Part shown: in pieces, positions 29,320-40,436 of the stretch | Layout: each line of letters begins with the position of its first letter | Numbering within the stretch: position 1 is the stretch's first letter | Assembly: GCF_037911585.1 (NCBI RefSeq) | Contig: NZ_JBAJNS010000001.1 | Location: forward strand, 1,549,001-1,613,000 | Origin: Streptomyces sp. GSL17-111 | Lineage (GTDB): Bacteria > Actinomycetota > Actinomycetes > Streptomycetales > Streptomycetaceae | Direction of reading: 5' to 3' | Length of the DNA: 64,000 bases | Position numbers and translations under genes: made by a program | The notes under the pieces: model-generated | Told to the model about the DNA's origin: nothing | Seen by the model: only the letters and a program-made list of their open reading frames with translations | Databases searched by the model: none

Positions 29320-30209
29320 TACGGCACCTCCCTGCGGGCTGTGGCGAATCGCGGACGGTTGTTGAGATCGGGGTGGTCGGCGGCGTCGGCCCAGCCGCGG
29401 TCCTCGGCGAAGATCCACGGCACCTGGCCGCCCTGGGTGTCGGCGTGCTCGACGACGACGAGGCCGCCGGGCCGCAGCAGCCGGTGCGCGGTGCGCTCCA
29501 GACCCCGGATGAGGTCGAGCCCGTCCTCGCCGGAGAAGAGGGCGAGCTGCGGGTCGTGGTCGCGGGCCTCCGGGGCGACGTACTCCCACTCGGTGAGCGG
29601 GATGTAGGGCGGGTTGGAGATCACGAGGTCGACCTGGCCGTCCAGCTCGGGCAGCGCGGTGCGCGCGTCGCCGTGGTGGAGCCGGACGCGGGAGCCCTCG
29701 GTGTTCCTGCGGGCCCAGTGCAGGGCGCCCTCGTCGAGCTCCACGGCGTGCACCCGTGAGCGGGGCACCTCCTGGGCGAGGGCGAGCGCGATGGCACCGG
29801 AACCGGTGCACAGGTCGACGATGAGCGGTTCGGCGACGTCCATGGCCCGGACGGCGTCTATCGCCCAGCCGACCACGGACTCCGTCTCCGGGCGCGGCAC
29901 GAACACGCCGTGGCCCACCTGGAGTTCGAGGTAGCGGAAGAAGGCGCGCCCGGTGATGTGCTGGAGCGGTTCGCGGGCCTCCCGGCGCGCGACCACCTCC
30001 CAGTAGCGGGCGTCGAAGTCCGCGTCCGCGACGCGGTGCAGCTCGCCGCGCTTGACGCCGTGCACGAACCCGGCCAGCTCCTCGGCGTCGAAGCGCGGCG
30101 AGGGCACTCCGGCGTCGGCGAGACGCTGCGTGGCCTGAGCGACCTCCGCCAGCAGCACGCTGCGCGCGGTCTGCGGATGCGGGGATCGCCCGCCGGGAGA
30201 CTGCTCCAT
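29319..30209 (-). CDS. prmC: Peptide chain release factor N5-glutamine methyltransferase
   Basis: A 296-residue AdoMet-dependent methyltransferase that methylates the Gln of the GGQ motif of release factors. It has the helical N-terminal domain, motif I VDLCTGSGAIALALA and the catalytic NPPY in ISNPPYIPL. The ATG at 30209 is preferred because GAGGA lies upstream; the extra upstream residues in the open frame are Arg/Pro-rich. It directly follows its substrate gene prfA (28 bases). Confidence 0.95.
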   Translation of the reverse strand: MEQSPGGRSPHPQTARSVLLAEVAQATQRLADAGVPSPRFDAEELAGFVHGVKRGELHRVADADFDARYWEVVARREAREPLQHITGRAFFRYLELQVGHGVFVPRPETESVVGWAIDAVRAMDVAEPLIVDLCTGSGAIALALAQEVPRSRVHAVELDEGALHWARRNTEGSRVRLHHGDARTALPELDGQVDLVISNPPYIPLTEWEYVAPEARDHDPQLALFSGEDGLDLIRGLERTAHRLLRPGGLVVVEHADTQGGQVPWIFAEDRGWADAADHPDLNNRPRFATARREVP

Positions 30210-30237
30210 CTGTTCCTCACCCGTCCCCTGTGTGCGC

Positions 30238-31308
30238 TCAGCCCGCCGCGGCCAGCTTGGCCGCGGCATCGGCGTCCACACACGCCTGGATGACGGCGTC
30301 GAGTTCGCCGTCGAGCACCTGGTCCAGGTTGTACGCCTTGAATCCGACCCGGTGGTCGGAGATCCGGTTCTCCGGGAAGTTGTAGGTGCGCACCCGCTCG
30401 GAGCGGTCCACCGTGCGGACCTGGCTGCGGCGGGCGTCCGACGCCTCGCGCTCCGCCTCCTCCTGGGCGGCGGCCAGCAGTCGCGCCCGCAGGATGCGCA
30501 GGGCCTGCTCCTTGTTCTGGAGCTGGCTCTTCTCGTTCTGGCAGGAGACGACGATGCCGGTCGGCAGGTGCGTGATACGGACGGCGGAGTCCGTGGTGTT
30601 GACGGACTGACCGCCCGGGCCGGAGGACCGGTAGACGTCGATGCGCAGGTCGTTCGCGCTGATCTCCACGTCCACGTCCTCGGCCTCGGGGAGGACGAGC
30701 ACCCCGGCGGCGGAGGTGTGGATGCGGCCCTGGGACTCGGTGGCGGGCACGCGCTGCACCCGGTGGACGCCGCCCTCGTACTTCAGCCGGGCCCAGACGC
30801 CCTGGCCGGGCTCGGCGTTCGCCTTGGCCTTCACGGCCACCTGGACGTCCTTGTAGCCGCCGAGGTCGGACCCCGTCGCCTCGATGATCTCGGTCTTCCA
30901 GCCCCGACGCTCCGCGTAGCGCAGGTACATGCGCAGGAGGTCACCGGCGAAGAGTGCGGACTCGTCGCCGCCCTCGCCGGCCTTGACCTCCAGGATCACG
31001 TCCTTGTCGTCGCTCGGGTCGCGCGGGACGAGGAGGAGGCGCAGGCGGTCCGTGAGCTCCTCGCGGCGCACCTCCAACTCCTTCACCTCACCGACGAACT
31101 CCGGGTCGTCGGCGGACAGTTCACGGGCCGTCTCGATGTCCTCGCCGGTGCTCCGCCAGCTCCGGTACACGCCCACGATGGGCGTCAGCTCCGCGTAGCG
31201 CTTGTTGAGCCTGCGCGCACGCGCCTGGTCGGCGTGGATCGACGGGTCGGCGAGCTGCCGCTCCAGGTCGGCGTGCTCGCCGATCAGTTCCTCGACCGCC
31301 TCGAACAT
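30238..31308 (-). CDS. prfA: Peptide chain release factor 1
   Basis: A 356-residue class-I release factor that reads UAA and UAG. The codon-recognition PxT motif is in [15 protein letters not shown] and the peptidyl-hydrolysis GGQ motif is in [15 protein letters not shown]. The start ATG at 31308 (MFEAVEELI) is chosen by homology. It is followed by prmC. Confidence 0.97.
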   Translation of the reverse strand: MFEAVEELIGEHADLERQLADPSIHADQARARRLNKRYAELTPIVGVYRSWRSTGEDIETARELSADDPEFVGEVKELEVRREELTDRLRLLLVPRDPSDDKDVILEVKAGEGGDESALFAGDLLRMYLRYAERRGWKTEIIEATGSDLGGYKDVQVAVKAKANAEPGQGVWARLKYEGGVHRVQRVPATESQGRIHTSAAGVLVLPEAEDVDVEISANDLRIDVYRSSGPGGQSVNTTDSAVRITHLPTGIVVSCQNEKSQLQNKEQALRILRARLLAAAQEEAEREASDARRSQVRTVDRSERVRTYNFPENRISDHRVGFKAYNLDQVLDGELDAVIQACVDADAAAKLAAAG

Positions 31309-31374
31309 CGGGCTTTCCTCACTGGAAGAAACGGGGCGAACAGAGCGAAGGGCGGGGGCGTACGGCGACGACAA

Positions 31375-31420
31375 AGCGCCGGTCCCGCACCGCCGTGGGG
31401 CGGCTGCGGGAACCGGCGCT
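31375..31420 (-). terminator. Terminator after rpmE
   Basis: A 15-bp stem with one bulge (31375-31389 with 31405-31420), eight bases past the rpmE stop on the minus strand and before prfA. It separates the rpmE and prfA transcripts at least in part. Confidence 0.75.
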
Positions 31421-31428
31421 CAGGGTCG

Positions 31429-31647
31429 CTACTTGGCCCCGGCCTTCTTGCCGAAGCGGGCCTCGAAGCGGGCCACGCGGCCACCGGTGTCGAGGATCTT
31501 CTGCTTGCCGGTGTAGAAGGGGTGGCACTCGGAGCACACGTCGGCACGGATCGTGCCGTCCTGGACGGTGCTACGGGTGGTGAACGACGCGCCACAGGTG
31601 CAGCTGACCTGGGTCTCGACGTACTCGGGGTGGATGTCGCGCTTCAC
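31429..31647 (-). CDS. rpmE: 50S ribosomal protein L31, zinc-binding form
   Basis: A 72-residue L31 of the C+ type, with four metal ligands C16, C18, C38 and C41 (CTC and CSEC). Streptomyces usually also carries a zinc-free L31 under Zur control elsewhere; this is the zinc-dependent form. GTG start with AGGAGAG four bases upstream. It lies downstream of rho and beyond the rho terminator. Confidence 0.95.
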   Translation of the reverse strand: MKRDIHPEYVETQVSCTCGASFTTRSTVQDGTIRADVCSECHPFYTGKQKILDTGGRVARFEARFGKKAGAK

Positions 31648-31810
31648 GGTCTCTCCTAGGTATCGGGAGGGCGCCGGGTCGCCGTCGCGGGATGCGGGGC
31701 GTGAACCGGGGCCGACGTACCAGTCTGCCATCACTGGCCGCACCGGCAAAAACGAGGTGCCGCCGCCGGATATTCCCGCCGCGCGGGCGGCGCGGCGGGA
31801 GCCGCGCGGA

Positions 31811-31841
31811 CGAGGGGCCGCCCGGGTGGGGCGGCCCCTCG
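31811..31841 (-). terminator. Terminator after rho
   Basis: 12-bp perfect stem (31811-31822 with 31830-31841) and a seven-base loop, 58 bases past the rho stop on the minus strand. Confidence 0.75.
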
Positions 31842-31899
31842 TGCGGGCGGGTCGTGACCCGCCGGGTCCGTCGGACGACGTCCGGCGCTGACGCGGTCG

Positions 31900-33960
31900 T
31901 CAGTCGTTGTTGCCCGGGGACGGGGTGTTCTTCTGGATCTGCATGAGGAACTCGGCGTTCGACTTGGTCTGCTTCATCTTGTCCAGCAGCAGCTCGATGG
32001 CCTGCTGCTGGTCCAGGGCGTGCAGCACCCGGCGTAGCTTCCAGACGATGGCGAGCTCGTCGCTGCCCATCAGGATCTCCTCCTTGCGGGTGCCGGACGC
32101 GTCCACGTCCACCGCCGGGAAGATGCGCTTGTCGGCGAGCTTCCGGTCGAGCTTGAGCTCCATGTTGCCGGTGCCCTTGAACTCCTCGAAGATCACCTCG
32201 TCCATCCGCGAGCCGGTCTCGACGAGCGCGGTGGCGAGGATCGTCAGGGAGCCGCCGTCCTCGATGTTGCGGGCGGCGCCGAAGAACTTCTTCGGCGGGT
32301 AGAGCGCCGTGGAGTCCACACCACCGGAGAGGATGCGCCCGGAGGCGGGGGCCGCCAGGTTGTAGGCACGGCCCAGCCGCGTGATGGAGTCCAGCAGGAC
32401 GACCACGTCGTGGCCGAGTTCGACGAGGCGCTTGGCCCGCTCGATGGCGAGCTCGGCGACCGTCGTGTGGTCCTCGGCGGGGCGGTCGAAGGTCGAGGAG
32501 ATGACCTCGCCCTTCACCGACCGCTGCATGTCGGTGACCTCTTCCGGACGCTCGTCGACGAGGACGACCATCAGGTGGCACTCGGGGTTGTTGAGGGTGA
32601 TGGCGTTGGCCACCGCCTGCATGATCATCGTCTTGCCGGTCTTCGGCGGGGCCACGATCAGGCCGCGCTGCCCCTTGCCGATGGGCGAGACGAGGTCGAT
32701 GATCCGCGTCGTCAGCGAGCCCGGGTCGTGCTCCAGGCGCAGCCGCTCCTGCGGGTACAGGGGGGTGAGCTTGGTGAAGTCCGGGCGTCCGCGGCCGGTT
32801 TCGGGCGACATGCCGTTGACCGAGTCGAGCCGGACGAGCGCGTTGAACTTCTCGCGCCGCTCGCCCTCGCGGGGCTGCCGCACGGCGCCGGTGACGTGGT
32901 CGCCCTTGCGCAGGCCGTTCTTGCGGACCTGGGCGAGGGAGACGTACACGTCGTTCGGGCCCGGCAGGTAACCGGAGGTCCGCACGAACGCGTAGTTGTC
33001 GAGGATGTCGAGGATGCCCGCGACGGGGATCAGGACGTCGTCCTCGGCGACCTGCGGCTCGAACTGCTCGTCGCGGTTGCGGCGGCCCCGGCGGTCGCGG
33101 TAGCGGCCCCGGCGACCGCGGCGGCCGCCGTCGAAGTCGTCGTCGTCGCGGTGGTCGCCGCGCTGACGGCCGGCGCCCTGGCCGCCGCCCTGCTGGCCGC
33201 CGCTCTGGCCGCCGTCGCCCTTGCCGCCACCGTCGCCCTTGCGGCGGTCGCGCTGGCGGTCGCGCTTGCTCTGGCGGTCCTGCTGCTGACCGCCCTGGTT
33301 CTGCTTGCCGTCGCCGCCCTTGCCCCCGTCGGCCCGGCCGGTGTCGCCCTTGCCGCCACCGTCGCCCTTGCCCTCGGCGGTGTCGGCGGCGGTCTCGGCC
33401 TTGGCCTGACCGCCCTGGCCGCCCTGACCGCTCCGATCGGCCTTCTCGGCACGCTCGGTCCGCGCCGCGCCCTCGGCGGGCTGCTCGCTCTTCCGGCGGC
33501 CGCCCTGGTCATCGCTGACGGGCTGGCCGGGAATGTCGATCTGCTGCTCGGCCGAGGAGTCGGCGGTCTCGTTCTGGGTGTCCTTGGCCTGTTGGTCGGT
33601 GCTCCCCGTGTCCCCGGTGCGGGCCCGCGAGGTGGCGCGACGCTTCGGCTTGGTGTCGGCGGCGCTCGGCGCGGCGGCGGCCTCACCGTCACCGGCGGGG
33701 GTGCTCCGGCCACCCGCGGCCTCGGCCTGCTTCTCCTTGATGACCTCGATCAGCTGGCTCTTGCGCATCCGCGCGGTGCCCCTGATGCCGAGGCCGGAAG
33801 CGACCTGCTGCAGCTCCGCCAGGACCATGCCCTCAAGGCCGGTGCCGGAACGGCGCCGCCGTCCGGCGGTGCCGGAAGGTGCACCGGTGGCAGGCGCGGC
33901 AGAGGCGTCCGTGGCAGGCGCGTCGGCGTTCACGCCCATCAGATCGGTGGTGTCGCTCAC
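31900..33960 (-). CDS. rho: Transcription termination factor Rho
   Basis: A 686-residue Rho. The order is a Rho_N domain (about 40-80), a long low-complexity insertion rich in Asp, Arg, Gly, Gln and Lys (about 85-305), the RNA-binding cold-shock-like domain (about 308-385), and the RecA-like ATPase with Walker A APPKTGKT (near 430) and a Walker [12 protein letters not shown]. The insertion is typical of actinobacterial Rho and can widen RNA recognition on GC-rich transcripts. ATG start. A 415-base leader lies upstream, which is long enough for autoregulation. Confidence 0.97.
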   Translation of the reverse strand: MSDTTDLMGVNADAPATDASAAPATGAPSGTAGRRRRSGTGLEGMVLAELQQVASGLGIRGTARMRKSQLIEVIKEKQAEAAGGRSTPAGDGEAAAAPSAADTKPKRRATSRARTGDTGSTDQQAKDTQNETADSSAEQQIDIPGQPVSDDQGGRRKSEQPAEGAARTERAEKADRSGQGGQGGQAKAETAADTAEGKGDGGGKGDTGRADGGKGGDGKQNQGGQQQDRQSKRDRQRDRRKGDGGGKGDGGQSGGQQGGGQGAGRQRGDHRDDDDFDGGRRGRRGRYRDRRGRRNRDEQFEPQVAEDDVLIPVAGILDILDNYAFVRTSGYLPGPNDVYVSLAQVRKNGLRKGDHVTGAVRQPREGERREKFNALVRLDSVNGMSPETGRGRPDFTKLTPLYPQERLRLEHDPGSLTTRIIDLVSPIGKGQRGLIVAPPKTGKTMIMQAVANAITLNNPECHLMVVLVDERPEEVTDMQRSVKGEVISSTFDRPAEDHTTVAELAIERAKRLVELGHDVVVLLDSITRLGRAYNLAAPASGRILSGGVDSTALYPPKKFFGAARNIEDGGSLTILATALVETGSRMDEVIFEEFKGTGNMELKLDRKLADKRIFPAVDVDASGTRKEEILMGSDELAIVWKLRRVLHALDQQQAIELLLDKMKQTKSNAEFLMQIQKNTPSPGNND

Positions 33961-34375
33961 GAAGGGTCCTTCCCTGGAGCGGACGTCGGCCTGTCTGGCT
34001 CGGCGACCGGTTGTGCTGTCCGGCTGCGGCCCTGGTTGGGAGGACCGTGCCGGGGCGGTGGTCCCGCCTGTGCGTACGGCGGAGAGATCAATTGGTCAAA
34101 CACATCGAACACGTCGAACCCGTCGACCACATCGAGTGGGTGCGCACGTGCGTGGCGCGAGGCGCGGCAGGCTCTGCCTGCGTGGTTCGCGCCGGTTCCG
34201 GGGCAGGCTCGCCACAGCTCCGCATGCTGCTCGGACAGTGTGGGTGGCTCCCGGAAGAAGGGGTGGCCCCGGAAGGGGACGCTGTGCACCGCACCACTGT
34301 GGCTGCGGATGCAGACTTGAGGTTAACACTACCGGCTCTTTCAAACATTCCCCCTCTCCAGCACCGGCAATCGTG
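33961..34375 (-). other. Gene-free leader region of rho
   Basis: 415 bases between the thrB stop and the rho start. It contains a patch of lower GC around 34310-34370 and 34090-34140, the 9-bp tandem repeat array, and no open frame with a ribosome site and family resemblance. The long distance suggests a structured 5' leader, and Rho autoregulation is known in other bacteria, but no specific element can be named. Confidence 0.5.
34101..34136. repeat. 9-bp tandem repeat in the rho leader
   Basis: Four adjoining units: CACATCGAA, CACGTCGAA, CCCGTCGAC, CACATCGAG (34101-34136). Period nine with one or two changes per unit. It could be a repeated protein- or Rho-binding site in RNA or a remnant of coding sequence. 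Confidence 0.7.
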
Positions 34376-35377
34376 TCACTGACCCTGTCCCTGCCCCGTG
34401 CGGACAGGTCCCGCCTCCGCGCCGGTGCGCGGGGCGGGCTCGGCGCCCCCGCCGCTGTTCAGCGGCAGGACTTCGGCGCCGGACAGGTCGAGATCCAGCC
34501 GGTTCGCGGTCCAGCCGGCGCCGGCGGCCCCGGCGATCCGCTCCGCCTTCTGGGCCGTTCCGTCCCCGGTCAGGGCCAGGACGGTGGGGCCGGCACCGGA
34601 GATGACGGCGGGGACACCCTCGGCGCGCAGACGCCCGACGAGTTCCACGCTGTCGGCCATCGCGGGCGCCCGGTACTCCTGGTGGAGCCGGTCCTCGGTC
34701 GCGGGCAGCAGCAGGTCGGGACGGCGGGTGAGCGCCTCGACCAGGAGGGCCGCCCGGCCGGCGTTCGCGGCGGCGTCGACGTGCGGGACCATGCGCGGCA
34801 GGAGGCCGCGGGCGGCCTCGGTGAGCACCGGCTTGCCGGGGACGAAGACGACGGGGACGAGGCCGGGCGCCGGGTCCATGCGCAGGGCGCGGGCGGCCCC
34901 GGCGTCCGTCCAGGCGAGCGTGAAGCCGCCGAGCAGGCAGGCGGCGACGTTGTCGGGGTGGCCCTCGATCTCCGTGGCCAGCTCCAGCAGGGCCGTGTCG
35001 TCCAGCTTCTCGGGCCCGCCGGTCGTCACCGCGCGGGCGGCGACGATCCCGGCGCAGATGGCCGCCGAGGACGAGCCGAGGCCCCGTCCGTGCGGGATGC
35101 GGTTGGCGCAGACGATCTCCAGGCCGCGCGGCTGTCCGCCGAGCACCTCGAAGGCCGTGCGCAGGGAGCGGACGAGGAGGTGGCTCTCGTCGCGGGGCAG
35201 GGTGTCGGCGCCCTCACCGGCGATGTCGATGTGCAGCCCCGCGTCGGCGACGCGGACGACGACGTCGTCGTACAGGCCCAGGGACAGGCCGAAGGCGTCG
35301 AAGCCGGGCCCGAGGTTGGCGCTGGTGGCGGGCACCCGTACCCGGACGGCGGCGGCGCGGAAGGCTGGACCGGCCAT
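34376..35377 (-). CDS. thrB: Homoserine kinase
   Basis: A 333-residue GHMP-family kinase that phosphorylates L-homoserine in threonine synthesis. The ATP-binding motif is PHGRGLGSSSAA; the N-terminal VPATSANLGPGFD and the C-terminal SGAGPTVLAL are the other GHMP motifs. The ATG at 35377 is preceded by AAGGAG at a longish 12-base spacing. It follows thrC after 278 bases, so it may have its own promoter. Confidence 0.96.
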   Translation of the reverse strand: MAGPAFRAAAVRVRVPATSANLGPGFDAFGLSLGLYDDVVVRVADAGLHIDIAGEGADTLPRDESHLLVRSLRTAFEVLGGQPRGLEIVCANRIPHGRGLGSSSAAICAGIVAARAVTTGGPEKLDDTALLELATEIEGHPDNVAACLLGGFTLAWTDAGAARALRMDPAPGLVPVVFVPGKPVLTEAARGLLPRMVPHVDAAANAGRAALLVEALTRRPDLLLPATEDRLHQEYRAPAMADSVELVGRLRAEGVPAVISGAGPTVLALTGDGTAQKAERIAGAAGAGWTANRLDLDLSGAEVLPLNSGGGAEPAPRTGAEAGPVRTGQGQGQ

Positions 35378-35655
35378 CGCTCGATGACTCTCCTTGGTCG
35401 GTGGATGTGCAACGCCCCGGGCGGCCGCCGTGGGGTGCGGCTTCCTGGGTGCCGCGACAGCGCGCGGCAGTGGCCCTTGGCACATGCGTGCGCGGCGGGC
35501 GGGGATGACAACAGCCTATCGAAGGAAGGTTCAGTGGCTCCACAGGGCGCACGGGAGGCGCACGATGCGTGTCGTGCACCAACCCGTGCTTCCACTGGGG
35601 AACCCGCTGGACCGGCCGGGGAGAAGGCGGGGTGGGACGGGGGCGACGGGGGCGG
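35378..35655 (-). other. thrC-thrB spacer
   Basis: 278 bases without a gene. A short inverted repeat (35560-35565 with 35572-35577) lies near the thrC end. TAGGCT on the minus strand (35518-35513) is a possible -10 for thrB, without a clear -35. Confidence 0.35.
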
Positions 35656-36753
35656 TCAGGCCAGGCCGAGGCGCGCGGCGGCCGCCGCCGCGTCCACCGG
35701 GACGGTGACGGGCTGCGGAGCCCCGGCGACGGCCCAGTCCGGGTCCTTGAGCCCGTTGCCGGTGACCGTGCAGACGATGCGCTGCCCGGGGTCGACGCGT
35801 CCGGCCTCGGCGGCCTTCAGCAGCCCGGCGACGGACGCGGCCGAGGCGGGCTCGACGAAGACGCCCTCCTGAGCGGACAGGAGCCGGTAGGCGGCGAGGA
35901 TCTGACGGTCGGTCACCTCGTCGATGAGGCCGCCCGAGGCATCCCGCGCGGCCTCGGCGAGCTCCCAGGAGGCGGGGTTGCCGATGCGAATCGCGGTGGC
36001 GATCGTCTGCGGGTCCTTGACCGGCTCACCGCGCACGATGGGGGCCGCGCCGGAGGCCTGGAAGCCCCACATGCGCGGAGTCCGCGTGGCGATGCCGTCG
36101 GCCGCGTACTCCTGGTAGCCCTTCCAGTACGCGGTGATGTTCCCGGCGTTGCCGACGGGGAGGACGTGCAGGTCGGGGGCGTCGCCGAGGCGGTCGACGA
36201 TCTCGAAGGCGGCGGTCTTCTGCCCCTCGATGCGCACCGGGTTCACCGAATTGACCAGCGCCACCGGGTAGTTGTCGGACAGGCCGCGCGCGAGGGTGAG
36301 GCAGTCGTCGAAGTTGCCGTCGACCTGGAGGATCTTCGCGCCGTGGACGAGGGCCTGCCCCATCTTCCCGAGTGCGATCTTGCCCTGCGGGACGAGCACC
36401 GCGCAGACCATCCGCGCCCGGACCGCGTAGGCGGCTGCGGAGGCGGAGGTGTTGCCGGTGGAGGCGCAGATGACGGCCTTGGCGCCCTCCTCCCTGGCCC
36501 GGGTGATCGCCATCGTCATCCCGCGGTCCTTGAAGGAGCCGGTGGGATTGGCGCCCTCCACCTTGAGATATACGTCACACCCGGTGCGTTCGGAGAGCAC
36601 CTGGGCGGGGACGAGCGGCGTACCGCCCTCGCCCAGGGAGACCACCGGCGTGGTGTCGTCGACCGGCAGCCGGTCGCGGTACTCCTCGATGATGCCCCGC
36701 CACTGGTGGGTGGCGGCGGCGGGGGCGCCTACGGTTGCGGACATCTCTCTCAT
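35656..36753 (-). CDS. thrC: Threonine synthase
   Basis: A 365-residue PLP enzyme that converts O-phosphohomoserine to threonine. The PLP lysine is in GSFKDRGMT, and the phosphate-binding region is [10 protein letters not shown]. The ATG at 36753 overlaps the hom stop (ATGA), but an internal ATG at 36744 has a better distance from the AAGGGGA in the hom end, so either may be used. Confidence 0.96.
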   Translation of the reverse strand: MREMSATVGAPAAATHQWRGIIEEYRDRLPVDDTTPVVSLGEGGTPLVPAQVLSERTGCDVYLKVEGANPTGSFKDRGMTMAITRAREEGAKAVICASTGNTSASAAAYAVRARMVCAVLVPQGKIALGKMGQALVHGAKILQVDGNFDDCLTLARGLSDNYPVALVNSVNPVRIEGQKTAAFEIVDRLGDAPDLHVLPVGNAGNITAYWKGYQEYAADGIATRTPRMWGFQASGAAPIVRGEPVKDPQTIATAIRIGNPASWELAEAARDASGGLIDEVTDRQILAAYRLLSAQEGVFVEPASAASVAGLLKAAEAGRVDPGQRIVCTVTGNGLKDPDWAVAGAPQPVTVPVDAAAAAARLGLA

Positions 36754-38051
36754 TCCCCTTCGACCCGCATGATGCTCGCCACGCCGCGGACGGTGTCCAG
36801 ACGGCGCAGCGCCTCGACGGTCGCGCTGAGGGCGGCGTCGGATGCTCGGTGGGTGACGACGACCAGGGAGGCGTCACCGGCGACGCCCTCCTTGCCCTGC
36901 TGGCGGACGGTGTCGATCGACACCCCGTGCTCGGCGAAGACGAGCGCGCACTGGGCCAGCACGCCGGACTTGTCGGCGACGTCGAGGCTGACGTGGTAGC
37001 GCGTGACGACCTCGCCCATCGGGCTGACCGGCAGCTGGCTGTAGGCCGACTCCCCGGGCCCGCGGGCCCCGCTCAGCTTGTTGCGGCACGCGGCGACGAG
37101 GTCGCCCAGCACGGCCGAGGCCGTGGGCGCACCACCGGCGCCGGGGCCGTACAGCATGAGCTGCCCGGCCGCCTCCGCCTCGACGAACACGGCGTTGTAC
37201 GCCTCGTGGACGGAGGCCAGCGGGTGGCTGAGCGGGATCATGGCCGGGTGGACGCGGGCGGTGACGCTGCGGCCGTCGGCCGCGCGCTCGCAGATGGCGA
37301 GCAGTTTGACGGTGCAGCCCATGCGGCGCGCGGAGGCGATGTCGGCCGCGGTGACCTCGGTGATGCCCTCGCGGTGGACGTCGTCCAGGCCGACCCGGGT
37401 GTGGAAGGCGATTCCGGCGAGGATGGCGGCCTTGGCGGCGGCGTCGAAGCCCTCGACGTCCGCCGTCGGGTCCGCCTCGGCGTAGCCGAGCGCGGTGGCC
37501 TCGTCCAGGGCCTCGGCGTACCCGGAGCCCTGGGTGTCCATCCGGTCGAGGATGAAGTTGGTCGTGCCGTTGACGATGCCGAGCACGCGGTTGACCGTGT
37601 CCCCCGCCAGCGACTCGCGCAGGGGCCGCACCAGCGGGATCGCCCCGGCGACGGCCGCCTCGTAGTAGAGGTCCGCGCCGTGCTTCTCGGCGGCCTTGTG
37701 CAGGGTCGGCCCGTCCTCGGCGAGGAGCGCCTTGTTGGCCGACACGACGCTGGCGCCGTGCTCGAAGGCCGAGGTGATCAGCGTCCGGGCCGGCTCCAGG
37801 CCGCCGATGACCTCCACGACGACGTCGACGTCCTCCCGTGCGACGAGCCCCTCGGCGTCCGTGGTGACCAGGTGCTCCGGCACGCCCGCGCGCACCCGGC
37901 CGGGCCGGCGGACGGCGATGCCGGCCAGCTCCACGGGTGCGCCGATGCGGGCGGCGAGGTCGTCCGCGTGCGTCGTCATCAGGCGCGCCACCTCGGAGCC
38001 GACCACTCCACAGCCCAGCAGCGCTACCCTCAGCGGACGCGTACGCATCAT
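36750..38051 (-). CDS. hom: Homoserine dehydrogenase
   Basis: A 433-residue enzyme reducing aspartate semialdehyde to homoserine. N-terminal Rossmann motif [11 protein letters not shown], the catalytic [11 protein letters not shown] segment, and a C-terminal ACT domain (about 350-433) that usually gives threonine feedback. Starts at one of two consecutive ATGs (38051 or 38048) behind GAGG. Followed by thrC with overlap. Confidence 0.97.
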   Translation of the reverse strand: MMRTRPLRVALLGCGVVGSEVARLMTTHADDLAARIGAPVELAGIAVRRPGRVRAGVPEHLVTTDAEGLVAREDVDVVVEVIGGLEPARTLITSAFEHGASVVSANKALLAEDGPTLHKAAEKHGADLYYEAAVAGAIPLVRPLRESLAGDTVNRVLGIVNGTTNFILDRMDTQGSGYAEALDEATALGYAEADPTADVEGFDAAAKAAILAGIAFHTRVGLDDVHREGITEVTAADIASARRMGCTVKLLAICERAADGRSVTARVHPAMIPLSHPLASVHEAYNAVFVEAEAAGQLMLYGPGAGGAPTASAVLGDLVAACRNKLSGARGPGESAYSQLPVSPMGEVVTRYHVSLDVADKSGVLAQCALVFAEHGVSIDTVRQQGKEGVAGDASLVVVTHRASDAALSATVEALRRLDTVRGVASIMRVEGE

Positions 38052-38199
38052 CTGACCTCGATTCTCGTCAATGTCGGTGCTACAAGTCTCACCCACCGGA
38101 CCGGGCTTTCCCTGCGGGGTCCAGCATGTGAAATGTCCTTCTCACGGTGTGTGCGGACGCGCGTCGCGCGGGTGCGGCCCGACGACGCGCGGGGGCCGT

Positions 38200-39591
38200 T
38201 CACCCCACGTCGAGCCGCAGCAGGTCCTCCTCGGTCTCACGGCGGACGATGACGCGGGCCGCGCCGTCGGACACGGCGACGACGGGCGGGCGCGGCACGT
38301 GGTTGTAGTTGCTCGCCATCGACCGGCAGTAGGCGCCGGTGGCGGGGACCGCCAGCAGGTCGCCGGGTGCCAGGTCGGCGGGCAGGAAGGCGTCGCGCAC
38401 GACGATATCGCCGCTCTCGCAGTGCTTGCCCACCACCCGGCTGAGCATCGGCTCGGCGGTGGAGGCGCGCGAGGCGAGGGCGACGGTGTACTCGGCGTCG
38501 TAGAGCGCGGTGCGGATGTTGTCCGACATGCCGCCGTCCACGCTCACGTAGGTGCGCAGCTGCGGCAGCGGCTTGACGGTGCCGACCTCGTAGAGGGTGA
38601 ACGTCGTCGGCCCGGAGATGGCGCGTCCCGGTTCGACGGACAGGCGGGGCACGGTCAGACCGGCCAGCTCGCACTCGCGGCGCACGATCTCGCCCAGCGA
38701 CGTGGCGATCTCGTGCGGCTCCCGGGGGTCGTCCTCGGCGGTGTAGGCGATGCCGAGGCCACCGCCCAGGTCGATCTCGGGCAGCTCGACGCCGTGCTCG
38801 TCGCGCACGTCCTTGAGCAGCCCCACGACGCGGTGGGCGGCCACCTCGAAGCCGGAGGTGTCGAAGATCTGCGAGCCGATGTGCGAGTGGACGCCGAGCA
38901 GCTCCAGCGCGTCGAGCTTCAGGGCGCGGCGTACCGCCTCGGCGGCCTGCCCCCCGGCCAGCGGGATGCCGAACTTCTGGTCCTCGTGGGCGGTGGCGAT
39001 GAACTCGTGGGTGTGCGCCTCGACGCCGACGGTGACGCGGATCTGCACCTTCTGGCGCACGCCCAGCTCGGCGGCGAGGTGCGCGACGCGGGCGATCTCC
39101 TGGAAGGAGTCGACGACGATCCGTCCGACCCCCGCCTCCACGGCGCGGCGCAGCTCGGCGGTGGACTTGTTGTTGCCGTGCAGCGCGATGCGCTCGGGCG
39201 GCATGCCGGCGGCCAGGGCGGTGGCCAGCTCGCCGCCGGTGCAGACGTCGAGGTTCAGCCCCTCCTCGCGCAGCCAGCCCACGACGGCGCGGCACAGGAA
39301 GGCCTTCCCGGCGTAGAAGACGTCGGCGTCGTCCCCGAAGGCCTCCCGCCAGGCCCGGCAGCGGGCCCGGAAGTCGGCCTCGTCCAGGAAGTAGGCGGGG
39401 GTGCCGAACTCGGCGGCGAGGTCCACGACACTCATTCCGCCGACGGTGAGCACGCCGTGCTCGTCGCGGGTGGCGGTGTGCGGCCACACGGGGGCGGCGA
39501 GGGCGTTGAGGTCGGCGGGCGGCGGGGTGTAGTGCCCCTCGGGCAGCACGTCGGCGTGGCGGGGCCCGGCGGGGTGGGCGGAACGGCTCAT
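38200..39591 (-). CDS. lysA: Diaminopimelate decarboxylase
   Basis: A 463-residue fold-III PLP decarboxylase making lysine from meso-diaminopimelate. The PLP lysine is in FYAGKAFLC; the glycine-rich phosphate loop is LGGGLGI and EPGRAI follows. The second-subunit cysteine lies in GKHCESGD. It follows the ArgRS-like gene by 19 bases and precedes hom by 148 bases. Confidence 0.96.
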   Translation of the reverse strand: MSRSAHPAGPRHADVLPEGHYTPPPADLNALAAPVWPHTATRDEHGVLTVGGMSVVDLAAEFGTPAYFLDEADFRARCRAWREAFGDDADVFYAGKAFLCRAVVGWLREEGLNLDVCTGGELATALAAGMPPERIALHGNNKSTAELRRAVEAGVGRIVVDSFQEIARVAHLAAELGVRQKVQIRVTVGVEAHTHEFIATAHEDQKFGIPLAGGQAAEAVRRALKLDALELLGVHSHIGSQIFDTSGFEVAAHRVVGLLKDVRDEHGVELPEIDLGGGLGIAYTAEDDPREPHEIATSLGEIVRRECELAGLTVPRLSVEPGRAISGPTTFTLYEVGTVKPLPQLRTYVSVDGGMSDNIRTALYDAEYTVALASRASTAEPMLSRVVGKHCESGDIVVRDAFLPADLAPGDLLAVPATGAYCRSMASNYNHVPRPPVVAVSDGAARVIVRRETEEDLLRLDVG

Positions 39592-39610
39592 GGCTTGCTC
39601 GTGAGTCCCC

Positions 39611-40387
39611 TCAGAGGTGGTCGGGTGCGCTGATGCCGAGCTGGGTCAGGCCGCCGGCCAGCACCGCCCCGGTGGCCTCGGCGAGGGCCAGGCGGGCGCG
39701 GTGGGCGGCCCCGGGTTTCTCGTCCCCGACGGGCAGGACCGAGCGCTGCGGGGGCGCGTACAGCACGTCGAAGAAGGCGTCGGCGGTCTTGACGAGGTGC
39801 CGGGCGAGGGCGGCGTCGGCGAGGCGGGCGGCGTCGGCGAGGAGCGCGGTCAGCACCTCCTCGGCCGCCCCGGACAGGGCGCCCGGTCGGGCCGTGAGGC
39901 CGAGGGCGCGAGCCCCCTCGCGCAGCGCGACGGTGCGCGCGCGGGCGTACTGGACGCGGAAGAGGGGGCTGGACGGGCGGCGCGCGAACGTCGGCGGCTC
40001 GCCGGTGAGGGCGGCCCAGCGGGCGGCGTCGCGGGCCGGGTCCTCGGGCAGCGTCGCGGGCCGGGGGCGGGCCAGCAGTGCGGCGACGAGGCCGACGCCC
40101 CGGTCGACCAGGGTGATGTTCAGAAAACCGGGCCCGCAGACCTCGACCCGGGCGATGCCGGGCTCGGCGGCGAGCCGGTCCCGCAGGACGGCGGCGACCT
40201 CGGCGGCGGGCCGGCCCGTGCCGGCGGCGAGGCGCAGCGCGAGGTTGGAGGCGTAGTCGGCGTCGCCGTGCGGGGGGCGTCGCAGGGTGACGCGGTCCGG
40301 TGGCTCGGCGGGTCCGGGCAGCGCTCCCTCGGCGACGGCACGGCTCCACGCGTGCCGCACGGTGCGGGAGAGCTGCGCGGGGGTCAC
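39611..40387 (-). CDS. ArgRS-like protein without catalytic core
   Basis: A 258-residue protein that keeps the two ends of arginyl-tRNA synthetase but not its middle. Residues 30-95 match the ArgRS N-terminal additional domain ([18 protein letters not shown] and GPGFLNITL). Residues about 135-258 match the DALR anticodon-binding domain ([14 protein letters not shown]-terminal [21 protein letters not shown]). The HUP catalytic domain with HIGH and KMSK is absent, so aminoacylation is not possible. The GTG at 40387 starts the homologous region. It is conserved next to lysA in Streptomyces as I recall. A role in tRNA binding or lysA control is speculation. Confidence 0.85.
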   Translation of the reverse strand: MTPAQLSRTVRHAWSRAVAEGALPGPAEPPDRVTLRRPPHGDADYASNLALRLAAGTGRPAAEVAAVLRDRLAAEPGIARVEVCGPGFLNITLVDRGVGLVAALLARPRPATLPEDPARDAARWAALTGEPPTFARRPSSPLFRVQYARARTVALREGARALGLTARPGALSGAAEEVLTALLADAARLADAALARHLVKTADAFFDVLYAPPQRSVLPVGDEKPGAAHRARLALAEATGAVLAGGLTQLGISAPDHL

Positions 40388-40436
40388 GGGGCAAGGGTAA
40401 GGAGCGCGGGGCGAACCAGGCGAATCCGTTTCAGCC

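Noticed and set aside
33957..34289. A 110-codon minus-strand frame in the rho leader
   Set aside because: It runs into the rho start in another frame, has no ribosome site and the 9-bp repeats explain its only pattern (repeated Asp-Val-Phe). A leader peptide cannot be excluded, but support is too weak.
38052..38199. Threonine or lysine attenuator or riboswitch between lysA and hom
   Set aside because: The 148 bases show no run of Thr/Lys codons in a leader frame and no lysine-riboswitch-like motif.
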